A DNA stretch of 8,640 nucleotides from Anaerolinea sp. (GTDB lineage Bacteria > Chloroflexota > Anaerolineae > Anaerolineales > Anaerolineaceae): positions 1 through 8,640 of the forward strand of contig PNNU01000122.1 in the NCBI GenBank assembly GCA_013824385.1, in the 5' to 3' direction. Position 1 is the first letter of the stretch, and the number at the start of each line of letters is the position of its first letter. A program made the translations under genes and the position numbers. This document shows positions 6,048 to 8,640 of this stretch, one piece after another. Under the pieces are notes generated by a model. It was not told the origin of the DNA. It was given only the letters and a program-made list of their open reading frames with translations, and searched no databases.

Positions 6048-6963
6048 ATTTCCCAATCAGGGGAAGGCCGATTTTGACTTCCAAAGCACCGTTCAACGGG
6101 CAGGCATCCACGCACTCCAGGCAAGTGACACAATCCACACTTTTCACTGTGTTGACATCGTGAATTTTCAATCCCATCGGGCAGGTTTTAGTACAGATTT
6201 TGCAGGAGGTACATACATCCGTGTCTCTCTTCAAATAGGCTGGGCTTAACTTACCCAACAATCCGCTGGCTGCTCCTAGTGGACAGGCGTACCTACACCA
6301 GGGGCGTTCAATAAAGAATGAGGCGACCAGGGTGATAATGAGGACGATCAAACCGGGGGTAAAACTGAATTCTGCAATACTGATTAGGGCAGACCAGGGA
6401 TCAAAATCCCGGAAAACCATGTATCCAAATATTGCCGCTCCACCTACTGACCAAACTAAAACCAGATATTTGAGATAACGCAGATAACGATCCAATATGG
6501 CTAAACGTGTGCTTTTTATCTTTAAAGACGAAATTCCTCGCCGCAGACCGGGGATATGTTTCTGTAAAAAACCGCTGAATTTGCTGACTATATCCTGAAT
6601 AAAACCTAACGGACAAAACCATCCGCAAAACGCGGAACGAAACAACAAAGCCACTACTAGAACTGCAATCAACATCACAATATTTGATAGGTGGGTGTGT
6701 GAGACGAAACTGGTTCCTGTTGTAATGTACTTATATAATGTCTCAAGCCCACCAAATGGACAATAAGCTTCAGGTGACGTCGTTGCAATGCCACTATCTT
6801 CTCCAACAATAGCATTTCTGATGATTAAATAGGTGATAAAAGACGCCACTCCGATTTGTGCGATTCTGCGCAATGTTTGATGAGTGAGAAATGCTCGTAT
6901 CCCTCTCTTTTTGGGTTTAAGGCTGCCAGGTGTAACCTGTTCCGGGTTAGGCTTGGTGGTCAT
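6046..6963 (-). CDS. NapH-like membrane polyferredoxin (4Fe-4S binding protein)
   Basis: This 305-residue inner-membrane electron carrier belongs to the NapH/CcoG/NosR C-terminal family. Membrane helices are visible near residues 34-50, 92-110, 160-182 and 200-218. Two family motifs, CGWFCPLG (113-120, Cys113 and Cys117) and CRYACPLG (223-230, Cys223 and Cys227), sit at helix ends. An additional YCPFGGLETL motif (67-76) is typical of one subgroup. The C-terminal domain holds two [4Fe-4S] motifs: Cys251/254/257 with Cys261, and Cys278/281/284 with Cys288. It should move electrons between a cytoplasmic donor and a membrane or extracytoplasmic partner. The ATG at 6963 follows GAGGAG (6976-6971). 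It is first of a two-gene operon with the anchored repeat protein. No terminal reductase is present in the window, so the partner and direction of electron flow are unknown. Confidence 0.92.
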   Translation of the reverse strand: MTTKPNPEQVTPGSLKPKKRGIRAFLTHQTLRRIAQIGVASFITYLIIRNAIVGEDSGIATTSPEAYCPFGGLETLYKYITTGTSFVSHTHLSNIVMLIAVLVVALLFRSAFCGWFCPLGFIQDIVSKFSGFLQKHIPGLRRGISSLKIKSTRLAILDRYLRYLKYLVLVWSVGGAAIFGYMVFRDFDPWSALISIAEFSFTPGLIVLIITLVASFFIERPWCRYACPLGAASGLLGKLSPAYLKRDTDVCTSCKICTKTCPMGLKIHDVNTVKSVDCVTCLECVDACPLNGALEVKIGLPLIGK

Positions 6964-6970
6964 TTTATTT

Positions 6971-7004
6971 CTCCTCGATATTGGATTTTGATTATCTTAT
7001 CGAG
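6971..7004 (-). promoter_or_regulatory. Possible hairpin overlapping the polyferredoxin ribosome binding site
   Basis: On the minus strand CTCGATA is at 6980-6974 after reversal of the pairing arm at 7004-6998 (TATCGAG on the plus strand). The 7-bp helix would include three bases of the Shine-Dalgarno GAGGAG (6976-6971). A second small palindrome, ATCTT/AAGAT (6994-6998 and 7005-7009), overlaps it. If it folds in the mRNA it could limit translation. No ligand or protein is implied by the sequence. Confidence 0.32.
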
Positions 7005-7268
7005 AAGATGTGAATTATTAGTGAAGGTGTTTCGAAGATTGTATGAATCATTTTATTAACCACGGAATTATATATATGACGGAAATTCCTATTAATAGAT
7101 GCGCTTACCCGGCTGGTCTGAATAGTGGCATCTTTTGTATAAATGTAATGAGTGTATACAGTGGAAAAAATCTTTTACACAACATTCAACCGAAATTCAT
7201 CAAATATTCACATGATTTATTTATCCTAATACTTGTTCAACCATTAATAAAAAAAATTGGAGTAAAAA
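6981..7268. other. Divergent intergenic region between the polyferredoxin operon and the DUF2202 gene
   Basis: About 300 AT-rich bases separate two divergent genes, so promoters for both should lie here, though I find no convincing -35/-10 pair. GGAATT (7064-7069) and AATTCC (7084-7089) form a spaced inverted repeat that could be an operator. An open plus-strand frame at 7043-7381 has no ribosome site and overlaps the DUF2202 gene out of frame, so it is not called. Confidence 0.45.
7034..7048 (+). repeat. 15-base direct repeat, copy 2
   Basis: GAAGATTGTATGAAT is identical to positions 4739-4753. It lies between the divergent polyferredoxin and DUF2202 genes. Confidence 0.6.
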
Positions 7269-7847
7269 ATGAACAAGAAAAAATTAAAAGCTTTTGGTGG
7301 CATTGCAGTAGTTGTTATATTAATCGCAGGTTTGCTGCTCGCCACTCCGTTGGGAACCGTATCCGCGTATACGGATGGTAACGGCGGACCTGGTGGACGT
7401 GGTACAAGTCAAGGAACTGGACCCTCCACCGTTGGGACTGGTACCTCTTTGACCCCATTATCCGAGGCAGAAAAAGAGGCGCTAACCCGGGCTATCCTCG
7501 AAGAATATGGTGCTTTAAATCTTTATAATGGTGTGATTGAAGAATTTGGAAATGTTATCCCGTTTTATCGAATAGCCAGGTCTGAACTACAACATGTTAA
7601 TGCGCTGATAAAACAAGCCGCGAAATATGGCGTTACTGTGCCTGAAAACCCGGGTTTGGCAGAAGAAGTAACATTTAGCTCGTTGAGTGAAGCTTGTGCT
7701 GCCGGGGTTGCTGCCGAGATAGCGGATGCCGCTTTGTATGATGAATTAAAACCGGTTACCTCACACTTAGATATAGTCCAGGTTTATACCACCCTGCAAA
7801 ATACATCTTTGAATGTCCACCTGCCGGCATTTCAAGCTTGTGAGTAA
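7269..7847 (+). CDS. Secreted DUF2202 ferritin-like protein
   Basis: The protein has 192 residues. The ATG follows TTGGAG with a seven-base gap. Residues 1-33 are a Sec signal peptide: KKK near the start, a hydrophobic core (IAVVVILIAGLLLA) and a likely cut after Val-Ser-Ala33. A Gly/Thr-rich linker spans 34-60. Residues 61-192 match DUF2202, a four-helix ferritin-like domain. Visible candidate diiron ligands are Glu78/79 (ILEEYGALNLY), Glu106 and His109 (SELQHV), Glu150 (AAEIADAALYDEL) and His184 (VHLPAFQAC). Cys143 and Cys191 could form a disulfide outside the membrane. The family's reaction is not established; redox or metal-handling roles are suggested by the fold. The gene stands alone with its own terminator, divergent from the polyferredoxin operon. 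Confidence 0.88.
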   Translation: MNKKKLKAFGGIAVVVILIAGLLLATPLGTVSAYTDGNGGPGGRGTSQGTGPSTVGTGTSLTPLSEAEKEALTRAILEEYGALNLYNGVIEEFGNVIPFYRIARSELQHVNALIKQAAKYGVTVPENPGLAEEVTFSSLSEACAAGVAAEIADAALYDELKPVTSHLDIVQVYTTLQNTSLNVHLPAFQACE

Positions 7848-7867
7848 GTATTCTTCACAGAATAGAG

Positions 7868-7894
7868 AGAATCCTGCTTTTTTAGCAGGGTTCT
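7868..7894 (+). terminator. Intrinsic terminator of the DUF2202 gene
   Basis: The stem GAATCCTGC (7869-7877) with GCAGGGTTC (7885-7893), containing one G-T pair, is followed by TTTCGTT. It lies 20 bases past the stop of the DUF2202 gene. The convergent arsR-family gene ends 23 bases further on and may use it too, though the minus-strand side is not T-rich. Confidence 0.78.
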
Positions 7895-7916
7895 TTCGTT
7901 ATAAAAGGGGTGGATT

Positions 7917-8243
7917 TTAATTCTCGATTGCTGAGAACATTTTCGAGCGTTCCGTGATTTGTTCAGATAGAACCTCACGCATGAGGTTACAAACTTCCAC
8001 CATTTTTGGGTTAGAAACACGATAAAAAATTTCCTGACCGCGGCGTTCTGCGAGGACAATGCCCTTACCACGCAGAATACCAAGATTCCTTGAGACAGTT
8101 GCTTGCGCCAAACCGGTCAATTTGGAAATATCGCCAACATTTTTCGGTCCTTCAAATAAAAGGTGTAATATTTTAAGACGGGCGGGTTGGCTCATGCAAT
8201 GACAAAGTTCAGATTGCATTTCATAGATTATTGGATCATCCAT
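7917..8243 (-). CDS. ArsR/SmtB-family transcriptional regulator
   Basis: This 108-residue winged-helix protein should be a dimeric repressor. SQPARLKILHLL (18-29) is the family's entry helix. VGDISKLTGLAQATVSRNLGIL (36-57) contains the helix-turn-helix, with AQATVSRNL as recognition helix. GIVLAERRGQEIFYRVSNPKM (61-81) is the wing. Cys14 and Cys16 (ELCHCM) lie in helix 1 and Cys85 in the C-terminal helix. They might sense metal or redox state, but the ELCVCDL metal box of classical ArsR in the recognition region is absent, so the inducer cannot be named. The ATG at 8243 follows GAAGG. It is 44 bases downstream of the NifX-like gene and co-directional, so the two are probably cotranscribed, perhaps with self-regulation from a promoter beyond the right edge. 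Confidence 0.92.
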   Translation of the reverse strand: MDDPIIYEMQSELCHCMSQPARLKILHLLFEGPKNVGDISKLTGLAQATVSRNLGILRGKGIVLAERRGQEIFYRVSNPKMVEVCNLMREVLSEQITERSKMFSAIEN

Positions 8244-8287
8244 ATTTTTACCTTCAATTAATTATTTGTTACCGTCGTTCCAAAAAA

Positions 8288-8640
8288 TTAGTGGAGTTTC
8301 TCTGTATGGTCCACAATTTTGCCATCAATATAAGATTGAGCAATGGCATCAATATTCTGCAAATCGGTTACAACAGGTTTGATGTTTAATCTAAGCATGC
8401 TTTGGTAGGCACCCATGCCCATGCCGCCGCAAATCACTGCTTCACAGTCAGTAATTGAGCCAGCCATTTGGGTGTGTTTATCATGATGTGCTTCGTCCAT
8501 TCCATGGTTTTCACCATGATGTTCTTCGTGCGGTTCACTAGAAAATTGGTTATGACCCATTTTCTCGCGCAATTCTCGATTAATGATTTTTCCTTCTTCA
8601 ATGGTAACCACCATATAGTGGGTTGCCCGGCCAAAATGTT
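8288..8640 (-). CDS. NifX/NifB-type dinitrogenase Fe-Mo cofactor domain protein with a His-rich loop (5' end outside window)
   Basis: The frame is open to the right edge. The segment before the internal Met at 8614 reads HFGRATHY, the conserved opening of this family, so the true start lies beyond 8640. The visible 117 residues continue VVTIEEGKIINREL, then ITDCEAVICGGMGMGAYQSM and the C-terminal IKPVVTDLQNIDAIAQSY. This is the alpha/beta Fe-Mo-co-binding fold shared by NifX, NifY and the NifB C-terminus. Between the halves is a loop of about 20 residues rich in His, Glu and Asp (positions about 8463-8540 in the DNA), which probably binds a metal. No nitrogenase genes are in view; stand-alone members occur in many anaerobes and are thought to carry or sense metal clusters. 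An ArsR-family gene follows. Confidence 0.9.
   Translation of the reverse strand, partial: HFGRATHYMVVTIEEGKIINRELREKMGHNQFSSEPHEEHHGENHGMDEAHHDKHTQMAGSITDCEAVICGGMGMGAYQSMLRLNIKPVVTDLQNIDAIAQSYIDGKIVDHTEKLH

Noticed and set aside
6033..6056. Upstream TTG start giving eight extra residues on the repeat protein
   Set aside because: It overlaps the polyferredoxin stop and lacks a ribosome site, whereas the ATG at 6032 has AAGGAG nine bases before it.
7043..7381. 112-codon plus-strand frame before the DUF2202 gene
   Set aside because: It lacks a Shine-Dalgarno, overlaps the DUF2202 start in another frame, and reads as AT-rich intergenic translation.
7832..8083. 83-codon minus-strand frame overlapping the ArsR gene and terminator
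   Set aside because: It is out of frame with the well-supported ArsR gene and has no family features.

Overview
The window looks like part of the chromosome of an anaerobic bacterium. It carries a corrinoid (vitamin B12) methyl-transfer operon with its own reductive activator, low-potential Fe-S membrane proteins and an Fe-Mo-cofactor-type protein. Chloroflexota (Anaerolineae-like) is my best guess from the gene families. That is an inference from family distribution; no marker gene here proves it. Most genes lie on the minus strand, so their operons read from high to low coordinates.

Region 1 (4325 down to 1, minus strand) is a corrinoid methyltransferase operon: a [2Fe-2S]/ASKHA reductive activator, a B12-binding corrinoid protein, a uroporphyrinogen-decarboxylase-fold methyltransferase, a DUF1638 protein, and the start of a GAF-domain protein that runs off the left edge. 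From the corrinoid protein onward the genes overlap by 4, 4 and 16 bases, so translation is probably coupled. In the expected cycle the methyltransferase moves a methyl group to or from the Co(I) cobamide on the corrinoid protein, and the activator rescues cobamide that has oxidised to Co(II). No MttB/MtmB-like substrate methyltransferase is visible, and the methyltransferase lacks two of the three usual Zn ligands, so its substrate is open.

Region 2 (4326-5387) has no intact gene. Next to the operon is a possible structured leader, with an 18-position hairpin and a 9-bp long-range helix ending just before the activator's Shine-Dalgarno. Beyond it, on the plus strand, is a decayed 3' fragment of serA (D-3-phosphoglycerate dehydrogenase) with a frameshift and a deletion of most of the ACT domain, followed by a strong hairpin terminator.

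Region 3 (6963 down to 5388, minus strand) is a two-gene membrane redox operon: a NapH-like polyferredoxin with two CxxxCP motifs and two [4Fe-4S] ferredoxin motifs, then a membrane-anchored extracytoplasmic protein with two copies of a small helical repeat.

Region 4 (7269-7847, plus strand) is a secreted DUF2202 ferritin-like protein with its own terminator. Region 5 (8640 down to 7917, minus strand) is a NifX/NifB-type Fe-Mo-cofactor domain protein with a His-rich loop, cut by the right edge, followed by an ArsR-family repressor. No tRNA, rRNA, CRISPR array or intact mobile element was seen.
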